A stretch of 64,000 nt of DNA, taken from assembly GCA_044224495.1 (NCBI GenBank), contig JBGAKG010000002.1:372001-436000 (forward strand). Direction: 5' to 3'. This DNA comes from JBGAKG01 sp044224495. GTDB taxonomy: Bacteria; Myxococcota_A; Polyangia; Polyangiales; Polyangiaceae. The notes beneath the pieces are model-generated. The model ran no database searches and was not told the DNA's origin. It saw only the letters and a program-made list of their open reading frames with translations. Below are positions 25,286 to 35,353 of this stretch, piece by piece. A program made the position numbers and the translations under genes. Every line of letters starts with the position of its first letter. Within the stretch, counting starts at the first letter, position 1.

Positions 25286-25752
25286 TGGGCGGCCTCGCTC
25301 GTCGCGCGGGCCATCGGCAGGCGCTTGTAGCGCTCGCGCGCGAGGTCCCCGGGGTAGCCGAGCGCGGCGAGGCGCTCGGGCGCCTCGTACCAGCACATCG
25401 TCATCAGGGTCTTGTAGGCGACGAGCATGAGCGCCAGCGGGGCGAAGCGCGAGCGGTCCATCTTCTGGAGCATGGTCACGCGCTCTTCGAGGTCCAGATC
25501 GTCGAATGACGCGAGGCGGAAGAGCAGGAAGGGGGGGAGGAACCCGATCACGTCGAGCATGCGGGAGAGCCCGAAGCGCAACGTGAACGACGTGCGGCTC
25601 ACGTGGTCGTCGACGTCGTCGACGAAGCGGTCGAGGCGGTCCGTGTCGAGCGGCTCGTCGTCGGTGAAGAGCGCCTCGGCCACGGCGCGGGCGATCCGCC
25701 TTTGACGGGGGCCGAACGTCGTGCGACGAAACTCGACGAGAGGCTCGGTCAT
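25282..25752 (-). CDS. Gluconate 2-dehydrogenase subunit 3-like protein
   Basis: A 156-residue helical protein lying directly upstream of a GMC oxidoreductase with a 4-base ATGA overlap. This is the typical genetic arrangement of the small subunit (subunit 3 family) that pairs with GMC dehydrogenases. It begins MTEPLVEFRRTTFGPRQRR and has a hydrophobic segment around residues 68-82. Unlike many family members it has no Tat signal. It probably forms a complex with the GMC enzyme. The start codon is only 18 bases from the divergent start of the PrxQ gene. Confidence 0.8.
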   Translation of the reverse strand: MTEPLVEFRRTTFGPRQRRIARAVAEALFTDDEPLDTDRLDRFVDDVDDHVSRTSFTLRFGLSRMLDVIGFLPPFLLFRLASFDDLDLEERVTMLQKMDRSRFAPLALMLVAYKTLMTMCWYEAPERLAALGYPGDLARERYKRLPMARATSEAAQ

Positions 25753-25770
25753 CGGAGGGAGACGAATACC

Positions 25771-26319
25771 ATGAAAACCATGCAGCCACCCCTCGCCAGC
25801 GTGATCCTCGGCCTGAGTCTGACGGTCGCGGGGTGCAGTACGACGGTGAAGCGCCCGGACGGGGGCGAGGGCCTCCTGCCGGTAGGAGCGACTGCGCCCG
25901 ATTTCGGGGCGACGACCAAGTCGGGGGACCCGACGCGCCTGTCGGCGCTCAAGGGGCAGCCGGTGGTCGTCTACTTCTACCCGAAGGACGAGACGCCGGG
26001 CTGCACGAAGGAAGCGTGCGCCTTCCGCGACGCGTGGGCGAAGTTCCAGGCGGCGAACGTGGGCATCGTCGGCGTCTCGGGCGACAGCGAAGAGAGCCAC
26101 CGCAAGTTCGTGAAGGCGCACGAGCTGCCGTTCCCGCTGGCAGCGGACGAAGACGGAGCGATCGCGAAGAGCTGGGGAGTGAAGAGCACGCTGGGAGTGA
26201 CCTCCCGCGTGAGCTTCCTCATCGACAAAGACGGCAAGGTCGCGAAGGTCTGGCCGGACGTGGACCCCGCAATCCACGCGGACGAAGTGCTGGCAGCGGC
26301 GTCAGCGCTGCCGCACTGA
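25771..26319 (+). CDS. bcp: Lipoprotein peroxiredoxin, Bcp/PrxQ type
   Basis: Thioredoxin-fold peroxidase of 182 residues. The peroxidatic Cys is C78 in PKDETPGCTKEAC and the resolving Cys is C83, five residues later, the PrxQ arrangement. It reduces peroxides with electrons from a thiol donor. Residues 1-22 form a signal peptide with lipobox (TVAGC, Cys22), so this member acts in the cell envelope rather than in the cytoplasm. The start ATG has a good Shine-Dalgarno (GGAGGGAG). The divergent oxidoreductase operon begins 18 bases away, so at least one of the two promoters must lie inside a coding sequence. It is convergent with the 26340-26885 lipoprotein gene. Confidence 0.93.
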   Translation: MKTMQPPLASVILGLSLTVAGCSTTVKRPDGGEGLLPVGATAPDFGATTKSGDPTRLSALKGQPVVVYFYPKDETPGCTKEACAFRDAWAKFQAANVGIVGVSGDSEESHRKFVKAHELPFPLAADEDGAIAKSWGVKSTLGVTSRVSFLIDKDGKVAKVWPDVDPAIHADEVLAAASALPH

Positions 26320-26339
26320 GCCTCGGTCGACGGCGTGGG

Positions 26340-26885
26340 TCAATTGCACTTCCCTCGGACTTCGAAGATGATCGGTGCACTCGAGTCGGTTGGACCCCAG
26401 GCCCCAGGTCCGCCGCCCGTGTAGTTGGCTTTCGCACCGTCGGATGCGAAAGGCGCGGTCGTCGAGTCGATGCCGCCGGGATTCGCCTTGATCGCGATCC
26501 AGACTTGCTGGCTCGAGCTCAGCTGCGTCGCCGTGAAGGTGGCGCGGCGGAACCCGGGGCGGTCCGCGGCGAGGTTGCTCGGTACCTCTGCGACGAGCGC
26601 GGCACCAGGGACGCCCGCCGCGTCCGCGTAGATCGCGAAGGAGGCGGCATCCGTTGCGATGTCCAACGTGTCGGCGGAGAACCCGCACGTCGGGGTGTAA
26701 CGCCAGGCGAGCCATGCCTGCCCGAGCGTGGCGCCGGTCGGCGACTTGTCGATGTTGTAGGCATCCTTGCAGGCGCAGGTGGCGGTGTCGGGCTTCGAGT
26801 CCACGCCCGCGTCGCTCGCGTTCGGAACGGAAGTCGACGAGCAGGCGGCGATGGTCAGCAAGAGGGTGGTCCGGAGTGCTCGCAT
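26340..26885 (-). CDS. Putative lipoprotein (181 aa)
   Basis: The signal peptide ends with the lipobox TIAAC (about Cys14), followed by an Asp/Ser-rich linker. The mature part is a beta-rich domain with paired Cys (CAC near the start of the domain, a further Cys in YTPTCGF, and a C-terminal GKCN). The family is not recognised. A related-looking plan (lipobox, Asp linker, Cys-flanked beta domain with a GA-x-LV / QVW-x-AI pattern) occurs in the lipoprotein at 44927-45508. It is the third gene of a coupled set: the upstream gene's TGA shares one base with this ATG (TGATG). Confidence 0.78.
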   Translation of the reverse strand: MRALRTTLLLTIAACSSTSVPNASDAGVDSKPDTATCACKDAYNIDKSPTGATLGQAWLAWRYTPTCGFSADTLDIATDAASFAIYADAAGVPGAALVAEVPSNLAADRPGFRRATFTATQLSSSQQVWIAIKANPGGIDSTTAPFASDGAKANYTGGGPGAWGPTDSSAPIIFEVRGKCN

Positions 26886-27327
26886 CACCCAGCATCTCCG
26901 CGCACGATCTTCCCATTCACGCATCGGTCGGCGACATCGAAGCACAATCGCTCCTCTCCGTCGCAGGTGAACATCAACACGCATGAGCCTGTCTCGCGTC
27001 GGGCTCCGGAGTCCTCGACACCACGAATCGGGGCGCACCAGCATTCGGCCGGCGGTCGGCGGTCCACGATGGTGTGATAGACAGCACACGACTCAGGATT
27101 GGCGGTCGGCGTCCTCGTTCCGCACTGGAAGGCGCCGCTCCCTCGAGTGGTGCAGCACGCATGGGGGCATGAGGCGCAGGCGGCTCGGTAGTCGGTTTCA
27201 GCAGGGTCCGCGTCGAGCGGGGCGGAACTACTCGGGACCGACGGGGCGGTGGTGTCGGGAGGGGCGACGGTGTTCGGCGTCGTTCGACCGCAGCCCATCA
27301 CCAACGCCGCCAGCGTCACGACGAGCC

Positions 27328-27340
<13 letters not shown>
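26885..27340 (-). CDS. Cys-rich putative lipoprotein (151 aa)
   Basis: The start chosen is TTG at 27340, which gives MGTLRLVVTLAALVMGC, a complete lipoprotein signal. It lies inside the last codons of the upstream sialidase-like gene, preceded by GTGGGACAGC. An open frame extends further upstream but without a credible signal. The mature protein has a Pro/Ser/Thr linker and then about nine Cys in 90 residues (CASCPHACC, CW-CAP, C-MF-C, C-D---RC), indicating a small disulfide-bonded domain. The family is unknown. The stop overlaps the next gene's ATG by one base, so translation of the three genes is probably coupled. Confidence 0.68.
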
Positions 27341-28779
<1,439 letters not shown>

Positions 28780-28977
28780 CTGCCCTCCCTCCGTGGATGA
28801 GTCGTGAGCATATGGTGGAGAGAGACTGCGTCAAGCTAAAGTGGGGAATCCGGAGGCGAATGGCGGATTTGTGGCGTTATCGCGCCTTCAATTCCACACT
28901 TGGTCAGATTTGCCACGATCGGGAGGCGGACTCTCGTCCCAGCGTTGGTCGAGCTCCGCGGCGCAACCGTCTTCTCG

Positions 28978-30675
28978 TCACTTGACGTGCGCGTCGCCGA
29001 CCTTGTCGAGGTACTCGTCGTAGCTCCCACCAAAATCCATGAAGTCGGTGCACGGCTCGCCGTCGCGCGCCTTGCCGGGGCGTAGCGCGTACACGCGGTT
29101 GCACAGCTCGCCGATGAAGTGACGGTCGTGGCTCACGACCACCACCGTCCCGGTGAAGAGCTTGAGCCCATCGAGCAGCCCTTCGATCGACTCGATGTCG
29201 AGGTGGTTCGTCGGCTCGTCGAGCACCAGCACGTTGTGGCGCTCGAGCAGGAGCTTGCAGAGGAGCAAGCGCGCCGCCTCGCCGCCGGAGAGCGCCGGGA
29301 TCGGCTTGAGCGCTTCGTCGCCCTGGAAGAGCAACCGCCCCATGATGCCGCGCACGGTCTCCTGCGGCGCCTGCTCGTCCCACTGGTAGAGCCACTGGAA
29401 CGCGTTGATGCCGACCTCGGAGTGGCCCAGCGCTTCGTGGTGGTCCTGCGCGAAGTAGCCGACCGAGACCTCGTGGCCCCACTTCAGCGTGCCGGAGCCC
29501 GGCTTCAGCGAGTCCTTCTCGGTCTGCTCGTCGAGATCCGGCGCGGCGCCGACCATGAGCTTCAGGAGCGTCGACTTGCCGATCCCGTTCGGCCCGACGA
29601 CCGCGATCTTGTCGCCGCGGTTCACGTTGAGCGAGAGCTTGTCGAAGATGCGTTTGGTGGTCCCGTCGGGCTGCTCGAAGCTCTTCTGCACCTCCTCGAC
29701 GCGAAGCACGTCGCGCCCGCTCGGCTTGTCGAACTCGAAGCGGATGAAGGGGCGCACCAGGCTCGAGCGCTTGCCGCCGCGGGTCTGGATGTCCTCCTTG
29801 AGCTTCTCGATCTGCTTCTGGCGCGACTGCGCCTGGCTCGACTTCGCCGCGTGCGCGCCGAAGCGCTGCACGAAGCTCTGGAGCTCCTGGATCTTCTTCT
29901 TCGCCGCAGCGTTCTGCTGATCGGCGCGCTGCTTGTTCTCGTACTTCTGCTCGACGAAGTCCTGGTAGTTGCCGGTGTAGGTCGTGATCGTCTGGTAGTC
30001 GACGTCGGCGATGTGGGTCGCGACCTCGTTCAAGAAGTGGCGGTCGTGGCTGATGACCACGAGCGTCCCCTTGAACTCGTCCTTCAGGAAGCTCTCGAGC
30101 CAGCGGATCGAGTCCAAGTCCAGGTGGTTCGTGGGCTCGTCGAGCAAGAGCACGTCGGGTCGCCCAAACAGCACCTGCGCGATGAGAACGCGCAGCTTGT
30201 AGCCACCCGCCAGGGTGTTCATCCGGTCGGCGTGCTTGGCCGAGGGGATGCCGAGGCCCTCGAGGAGCTCGGCCGCGCGGCTCTCGGCGGTGTAGCCGTC
30301 CTCTTCGGCGATCGTGCCCTCGAGCTCGCCGAGACGGATGCCGACCTCGTCGGTGACCTCGCCCTCGAGGAGCTTCTCCTTCTCGTGCATCGCGTCCCAG
30401 AGGGACTTGTTGCCCATCATGACGGCATCGAGGATGCGCTGCTGGTCGTACTCGAAGTGGTTCTGCTTCAGGATCCCGAGCCGGAGCTGGCGGGGGATCT
30501 CGATCGAGCCGGTGTCGGTGTCCTCCGTCCCGCCGAGCATCTTGATGAGCGTCGACTTGCCCGCGCCGTTCGCGCCGGTGAGGCCGTAGCGCTTCCCCGG
30601 GTCGAACTGCATCGAGACGTTCTCGAACAGGATCTTCGGGCCGAACCGCTTGGTGACGTTTTCGAGGAGAATCAC
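28978..30675 (-). CDS. ybiT: ABC-F family ATPase, YbiT-like
   Basis: A 565-residue protein with two ABC domains and no membrane part. Walker A motifs are GANGAGKST (first domain) and GPNGIGKST (second); both Walker B segments read LLLDEPTNHLD / LVLDEPTNHLD. The second signature is LSGGE. The first is degenerate (LAGGYK), as in E. coli YbiT. The linker between domains is long and charged, as expected for the P-site tRNA interaction motif of ABC-F translation factors. These proteins bind the ribosomal E site and rescue or tune translation. It starts with GTG at 30675 and faces away from the kinase gene that starts 72 bases downstream. Confidence 0.94.
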   Translation of the reverse strand: MILLENVTKRFGPKILFENVSMQFDPGKRYGLTGANGAGKSTLIKMLGGTEDTDTGSIEIPRQLRLGILKQNHFEYDQQRILDAVMMGNKSLWDAMHEKEKLLEGEVTDEVGIRLGELEGTIAEEDGYTAESRAAELLEGLGIPSAKHADRMNTLAGGYKLRVLIAQVLFGRPDVLLLDEPTNHLDLDSIRWLESFLKDEFKGTLVVISHDRHFLNEVATHIADVDYQTITTYTGNYQDFVEQKYENKQRADQQNAAAKKKIQELQSFVQRFGAHAAKSSQAQSRQKQIEKLKEDIQTRGGKRSSLVRPFIRFEFDKPSGRDVLRVEEVQKSFEQPDGTTKRIFDKLSLNVNRGDKIAVVGPNGIGKSTLLKLMVGAAPDLDEQTEKDSLKPGSGTLKWGHEVSVGYFAQDHHEALGHSEVGINAFQWLYQWDEQAPQETVRGIMGRLLFQGDEALKPIPALSGGEAARLLLCKLLLERHNVLVLDEPTNHLDIESIEGLLDGLKLFTGTVVVVSHDRHFIGELCNRVYALRPGKARDGEPCTDFMDFGGSYDEYLDKVGDAHVK

Positions 30676-30747
30676 GGGGCCCCTTTAGCACCAAAAATGG
30701 CGGCTGGCCCCCGAGATGCGAGTGGGCGTACCCTTCGGGATCACCCG

Positions 30748-33700
30748 ATGCGCGTCCGCGGTCCGCTCGCCGCCCAGATCCTCGAACTGCCCCGCCTCCG
30801 GACACCCGACGAGCGGCGGGCCGTCTTCCGCCAGACGCTCGCCGCCTTGGCGCAGGCGCCGGTGAGTGGCGCGCCGGGGCTCCTCGATGCCGTGAACCCC
30901 GAGGGGCTCCGCGCCGCGGTCCGAACCGCCCTCGACGGCGGTCTCGCGGACGACCTCGATTGGCTCGCCCCGCCCGCGGCCGGCGCCGCGCTCTACGAGC
31001 TCGCGGCGGCGCTCCCGCCGTCGGCCGAGCAACGCGAGCTCGGCCGGCGCGCCCTCTCGCGGACCCTCGAGGGCGACGCGGAGACCTTCGCGGGGATTGC
31101 GGTGCGGATGGCGCTCGGCACGGGGAAGGGGCTCCAGAGCGGCCCGATCCGTGCGCGCATCGGCCTGCTCGTCGAGCTCCCGGTCTCGGCGGACGTGCCC
31201 GACGGCCCGCTCGCGCTCGCGCTGGTCTCGCGCCGTCCGCTCGCGCGCGAGCTCGTGGCCGCGGCCTCGACGGGGTCGCTCGCGTCGCGCCGGCTCGCGG
31301 CGCGGTTGCTCGAGCGCGCAGCGCGCGAGACGGCCGGGCGCGCGCAGCAGGGGGACGACCACGCCGTGCGCGCCTTCGCCGCGGACGGCGTCGCGCAGGC
31401 GTTCGAGCGCCTCCTGTCCGATCGCGAGTCGCTCGTCTGGCGGCACGTCGCGGTCGCGCGCGGGCTCCTCGCGCCGTGGATGCCCCAGTTCAAGCGCACG
31501 CTCGCGGAGCACGTGTCGCCCAAGCTGACGCCGACGGAGTGGCGCCGCGCCGCGACGAGCATCGCCGCCATGATCGCGGTCGATCCCGACAACGCGCGGA
31601 AGAGCATCGCCACCATCCTCGTGCAGATCGCGCCGAAGGATCGCGGCGTCGCGGGCGCGCTCGTGTGGGGCCTCGCGCGCGCGGCCGAGGTCGAGCCCGA
31701 CGCCGCGGGCGAGGTCCTCGAGCAGATCGTCGGCTCGTACCCGACCGACGTCGCGGAGGCTGCGGCCGAGCTCGGGCTCGAGTGGGGCACCGGAGCCGCG
31801 TTCGAGAGCGCGGTCGCGCAGCTCCTCGCGCGCCTCGCGGAGGCGAAGCCGGCGGAGGGCGACGACGGCACGGCAGTGCTCCAGCGCGAGCTCGTCCGCG
31901 ATCTCGAGCGCCTGCCCCGCAAGAACGCGACGCCCGAGCCGAACGACGATGGTGTCCGCGCGCAGGTGGCGCGCGCGCTCGCGTCGTGGGCGACGGATGG
32001 CGCGCGCGCGGCGTACGCCGCCGCGAAGGAGGCGCTCGCCGCGGCCGAGAACGCGGTCGCCGCGCTCCGCGCGGTCGGCGAGGAAGACGGCGCCGACGCG
32101 CCGGGCGGCGGGATCGCGATGCGCACGGAGCTCGTCGTGCTCCGCGATCTCGACCTCGGCATCCTGGAGCGCTCGACGCTCCTCGACCTCCTCCGGCTCG
32201 GGCCGAGCGCGGAGATCGTCCGCGCTCACGAGGACGCCTTCTTCGCGCTCCAGAAGGCCGTCGCCGACTTCGTGCTCGAGCGCGAGCGCGTCGCCGGCGA
32301 GTCGCCGCGCAACGGCACGCTCCGCCTGCGCCGCCTGCGCGCGCTCCTCCACCTCGTCGACGGCGAGATCGACTCCGATGCGGGCCGCACCAGCGAGCTC
32401 GCGCGGCGGAACCGCGGCGTCGCGGTCGAGCTCCTGCGCCGCGGCGCGGCGCTCCCGCCGGCCCTACGCCGGGCGAGCTCGGCGGCGCTCTCGCGCGCGC
32501 TCGACGCGCTGGTGCGCGCGCAGGTCCTCGACGCGGCCGACGCGCTCTTGGTCGTCGCGCGCACGTTCGCGGAGCCGGCGGAGCTCCGCATCCTCGCCGA
32601 AGCCGCGATGGATCCCGAGCTCCGGCACGCGTTCGCGCGTTGCGCGGCGTTCTCAGCGGCGATCCGCGAGCAGGACGAGGCGGCGCGCCTCTCCACGTCC
32701 GGCCCCATGTCGCTTCCGGGCGGCTTCCTCGAGAAGGTCGAGCCGAAGCTCCGCGCGTTCGAGGCGTGGACCAAGGATCTGTTCCTCGATCCGTCGAGCC
32801 GCGCGGAGTCGCTCCGCACCGTCCTCGCGCGCGCGGCCGCCGCGCTCCGCGCGATCGCCGGCGCGGAGGCCCTCTCGGCGCTCGGCGAGGGCGGCGAGCA
32901 CCTCGACGCGCTCGAGCAATCGCTCGATGCGCTCGCCGCGCTGACCGCCGGCGCCGGCGCACGGCTCGACAGCGCGAGCGAGCCCCCGAACGAGCAGCTC
33001 CCTCCGGCGCTGGCCGTCTACGTCTCCCGCGTGCTCTCCGGCGCCGAGCCGACGTTGGACGCCGCCGGCTTCGGCGGCGCGATCGAGGATGCCGTCGCGG
33101 GCACGCCGCGCGTCCTCGTGGACGTCGTGCGCGAGGTGCTCCTGCACGTGCCGGGGCTCCCGCGTCGCACGGCGCGGAGCGGCGGCTCGATCGGTCCCGA
33201 GCGCGGGCGCGCGGAGCTCCCAGCGTGGTTGCCGCCGCGGCGCACGCTCGGTGGGTTCTACGTCGTCCGCGGCCTCGGGAGCGGCGGTGGCGGCAGCGTC
33301 TTCGTCGCGACCCGCGTCGAAGAGCGCAGCGACCCGCAGGCCGAGCGCTTCGCGCTCAAGGTCCCCGATTTCACGGCCGGCGCGGCGCGCACGCTGTCGG
33401 AGACCGAGTTCCTCCAGATGTTCCGCGCCGAAGCTTCGGCGCTGATCGGGCTCCCCGCGCACCCGAACATCGCGCGCTTCGTCACGTTCGACACGGCGGC
33501 GCGGCCGAAGCCGATCCTCGTGATGGAGCTCGTCGAAGGTCCCACGTTCGAGGCGACGATCACGTCGCGCGCGCTCACGACGGCCCGCGCGTTCGAGGTG
33601 CTCGACGACGTCCTCGCCGGGCTCGAGGCGATGCACGGGATCGAGGTCGGGCACCTCGACGTGAAGCCGTCCAACGTCGTGCTCCGCAACGGCGGGGAAG

Positions 33701-34104
33701 GGGTGCTCGTGGACTTCGGCCTCGCCGGGAAGCACGTGCGCCCGAGCTGCGCGAGCGGGAGCTACGGCGCGCCCGAGGTCTGGTCTCCTCCGGTCGGCGT
33801 CACGCTCGATCCGCGCGCGGTCGACGTCTATGCGTTCGGGTGCGTCGCGTTCGAGGCGCTCACCGGGCGCACGCTCATCGACGCGCCCAACGAGCTCGCG
33901 CTCGTCGCTCGTCACCTCGCGCACGACGGCTTCCCCGAGCCGCTCAAGGCCCTCGCCGGCAACCCGACGTTGGCGCCGCTGGCGGAGGTGCTCTTCTCCG
34001 CGCTCCGCCGCGATCCCGCGAAGCGGCCGAACGTTCGCGCGCTCCGCGCCGACATGCGTCGCCTCGCGCCGACTCTCGCGAAGGCGCAGTGGCCGCTCGC
34101 GTGA
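30748..34104 (+). CDS. Helical-repeat protein with C-terminal protein kinase
   Basis: A protein of 1118 residues. About 1-820 is Ala/Leu-rich helical (HEAT/ARM-like repeats). The end, about 834-1100, is a Ser/Thr kinase domain with a Gly loop starting at G842, Lys871 (FALKV), DFG at D989 and an APE-like GAPEVWSPP. The catalytic loop is HLDVKPSN (969-976): the HRD arginine is replaced by Leu while the catalytic Asp971, Lys973 and Asn976 are kept, so it may be active but non-RD. A kinase at the C-terminus is the reverse of the usual bacterial order, and no membrane helix is visible. An alternative ATG lies at 30697. The stop overlaps the next gene's GTG. Confidence 0.88.
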   Translation: MRVRGPLAAQILELPRLRTPDERRAVFRQTLAALAQAPVSGAPGLLDAVNPEGLRAAVRTALDGGLADDLDWLAPPAAGAALYELAAALPPSAEQRELGRRALSRTLEGDAETFAGIAVRMALGTGKGLQSGPIRARIGLLVELPVSADVPDGPLALALVSRRPLARELVAAASTGSLASRRLAARLLERAARETAGRAQQGDDHAVRAFAADGVAQAFERLLSDRESLVWRHVAVARGLLAPWMPQFKRTLAEHVSPKLTPTEWRRAATSIAAMIAVDPDNARKSIATILVQIAPKDRGVAGALVWGLARAAEVEPDAAGEVLEQIVGSYPTDVAEAAAELGLEWGTGAAFESAVAQLLARLAEAKPAEGDDGTAVLQRELVRDLERLPRKNATPEPNDDGVRAQVARALASWATDGARAAYAAAKEALAAAENAVAALRAVGEEDGADAPGGGIAMRTELVVLRDLDLGILERSTLLDLLRLGPSAEIVRAHEDAFFALQKAVADFVLERERVAGESPRNGTLRLRRLRALLHLVDGEIDSDAGRTSELARRNRGVAVELLRRGAALPPALRRASSAALSRALDALVRAQVLDAADALLVVARTFAEPAELRILAEAAMDPELRHAFARCAAFSAAIREQDEAARLSTSGPMSLPGGFLEKVEPKLRAFEAWTKDLFLDPSSRAESLRTVLARAAAALRAIAGAEALSALGEGGEHLDALEQSLDALAALTAGAGARLDSASEPPNEQLPPALAVYVSRVLSGAEPTLDAAGFGGAIEDAVAGTPRVLVDVVREVLLHVPGLPRRTARSGGSIGPERGRAELPAWLPPRRTLGGFYVVRGLGSGGGGSVFVATRVEERSDPQAERFALKVPDFTAGAARTLSETEFLQMFRAEASALIGLPAHPNIARFVTFDTAARPKPILVMELVEGPTFEATITSRALTTARAFEVLDDVLAGLEAMHGIEVGHLDVKPSNVVLRNGGEGVLVDFGLAGKHVRPSCASGSYGAPEVWSPPVGVTLDPRAVDVYAFGCVAFEALTGRTLIDAPNELALVARHLAHDGFPEPLKALAGNPTLAPLAEVLFSALRRDPAKRPNVRALRADMRRLAPTLAKAQWPLA

Positions 34105-34487
34105 CGGGCGTCGTCCCGCTCGCGCCGCTCGCCGGCGAACCGGATCCGGGCGGGGCGGATTGCGTGACGTGCGGGCGCTGCTGCCATCACGAGCCGGAGA
34201 CGGTCACGCTCCACGAGGCCGACGAAGCGCGGATGGGGCCCGTGCTCCTCGCGCGCTACACCGTGCTCCAGAACCGGCCGCCGGGCTTCCGCTTCGTCGT
34301 GAACGACGGGGGACGCTGCGGTGCGCTCGACGTCTCCGTCCCGGGAAGGTACCCGTGTGCGATCTACGAAGTTCGGCCCGAGGGTTGCCGAACGGTCGAG
34401 CCTGGGTCACCGTGCTGCATGGAAGCGCGGCGGCTCGGTCGACTCGGGAGCTCGGTGGAGTTCCGAAGGGCGAACGGACCGGCGTGA
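34101..34487 (+). CDS. YkgJ-type cysteine-cluster protein
   Basis: A 128-residue protein of the YkgJ family (putative Fe-S or zinc cluster). The Cys pattern is CVTCGRCCHHEP near the N-terminus, a middle Cys in GGRCGALD, then YPCAIYEVRPEGCR and PGSPCCMEA. Family members are predicted to bind a metal cluster; their biochemical role is poorly known. The GTG at 34101 overlaps the kinase stop (GTGA); another GTG at 34089 is possible. Its own stop overlaps the GTG of the lipoprotein gene that follows, so it is the middle of a three-gene operon. Confidence 0.88.
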   Translation: MTGVVPLAPLAGEPDPGGADCVTCGRCCHHEPETVTLHEADEARMGPVLLARYTVLQNRPPGFRFVVNDGGRCGALDVSVPGRYPCAIYEVRPEGCRTVEPGSPCCMEARRLGRLGSSVEFRRANGPA

Positions 34488-35350
34488 AGCGGATCGCGCT
34501 CGTCCTCGCGCCGCTCCTCCTGGTCGCTTGTGCGGGGCCGATCGACGTGAGCCACGTCGTCGATGCGCCAGAGGCACCGGCGTACCGCGGCACGAAGCTC
34601 CACCCGACCGCGATCGTGCGCGGCGGCGCGCGCGCTCCGCTGCCGCCCGATGCCATCGTCCAGAAGGGGGAAGTGCAGGTGCCCCAGAACGGCACGTTCG
34701 AGTACGCGCTCGATCCGGGCGAGACCGTGGAGCGCAACCGCGTCGCGCAGGTCACGGAGGTGCGCGGGGCAGGGCACGCTCCGGTGAAGTTCGTGCCGGC
34801 GACGACCTCGTTCGACGGGCTCGTCGTGCGGGGCGAGCTCGAGACCCACGTCCAGCGCGTCGCGCTCCAGCCCGGCGACAAAATCGAGCTCGGCGGCACC
34901 GTCCAACCCGGCGACATCCTCCCCTATGGGGGCTCCGTCGACGGCTCGCGCGCGTGGACGGCGCTGGTCTTCGGCGCCGCCATCCTCGCCGGCGGCTGGA
35001 TCCCCTCCATCTACGTCGCGGCTTCGTCGAACGTCGGCAGCGACGGTTGGCTCGCCGTGCCGGCGTTCGGCCCTTGGATCGCGCTCGCGTCGCGCCCCGA
35101 CTGCGTGCCCGACCCGTCGACGCCGCTCCCCACCTGCTTGGACGACAGCACCGCGCGGATCGCGCTCATCGCGGACGGCATCCTCCAGACGGCGGGCCTC
35201 GGGCTCTTGATCCTCGGGCTCCCGACGCACACGGACGTGACGTGGCGCGGCGACGACGAGCCGCCGCCGGAGAAGAAGAAGGCGGTCAGCTTCAGCGTCA
35301 TGCCGCTCCTCGGGCGGACGAACGGCGTGTCGCTTCGGCTGACCTTCTGA
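34484..35350 (+). CDS. Putative lipoprotein with membrane segments (288 aa)
   Basis: The signal peptide carries lipobox LLVAC (Cys16). After a beta-rich region of about 130 residues, a hydrophobic helix (WTALVFGAAILAGGW) and a second one near residue 235 (LQTAGLGLLILGL) follow. The C-terminal 50 residues are polar and end in a beta strand with an aromatic final residue (LRLTF), an arrangement sometimes seen in outer-membrane-associated proteins. The family is unknown. It starts with GTG in a GTGA overlap with the YkgJ-type gene, as the last gene of the kinase operon. It is convergent with the DUF1552 gene three bases later. Confidence 0.75.
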   Translation: MKRIALVLAPLLLVACAGPIDVSHVVDAPEAPAYRGTKLHPTAIVRGGARAPLPPDAIVQKGEVQVPQNGTFEYALDPGETVERNRVAQVTEVRGAGHAPVKFVPATTSFDGLVVRGELETHVQRVALQPGDKIELGGTVQPGDILPYGGSVDGSRAWTALVFGAAILAGGWIPSIYVAASSNVGSDGWLAVPAFGPWIALASRPDCVPDPSTPLPTCLDDSTARIALIADGILQTAGLGLLILGLPTHTDVTWRGDDEPPPEKKKAVSFSVMPLLGRTNGVSLRLTF

Positions 35351-35353
35351 CGG

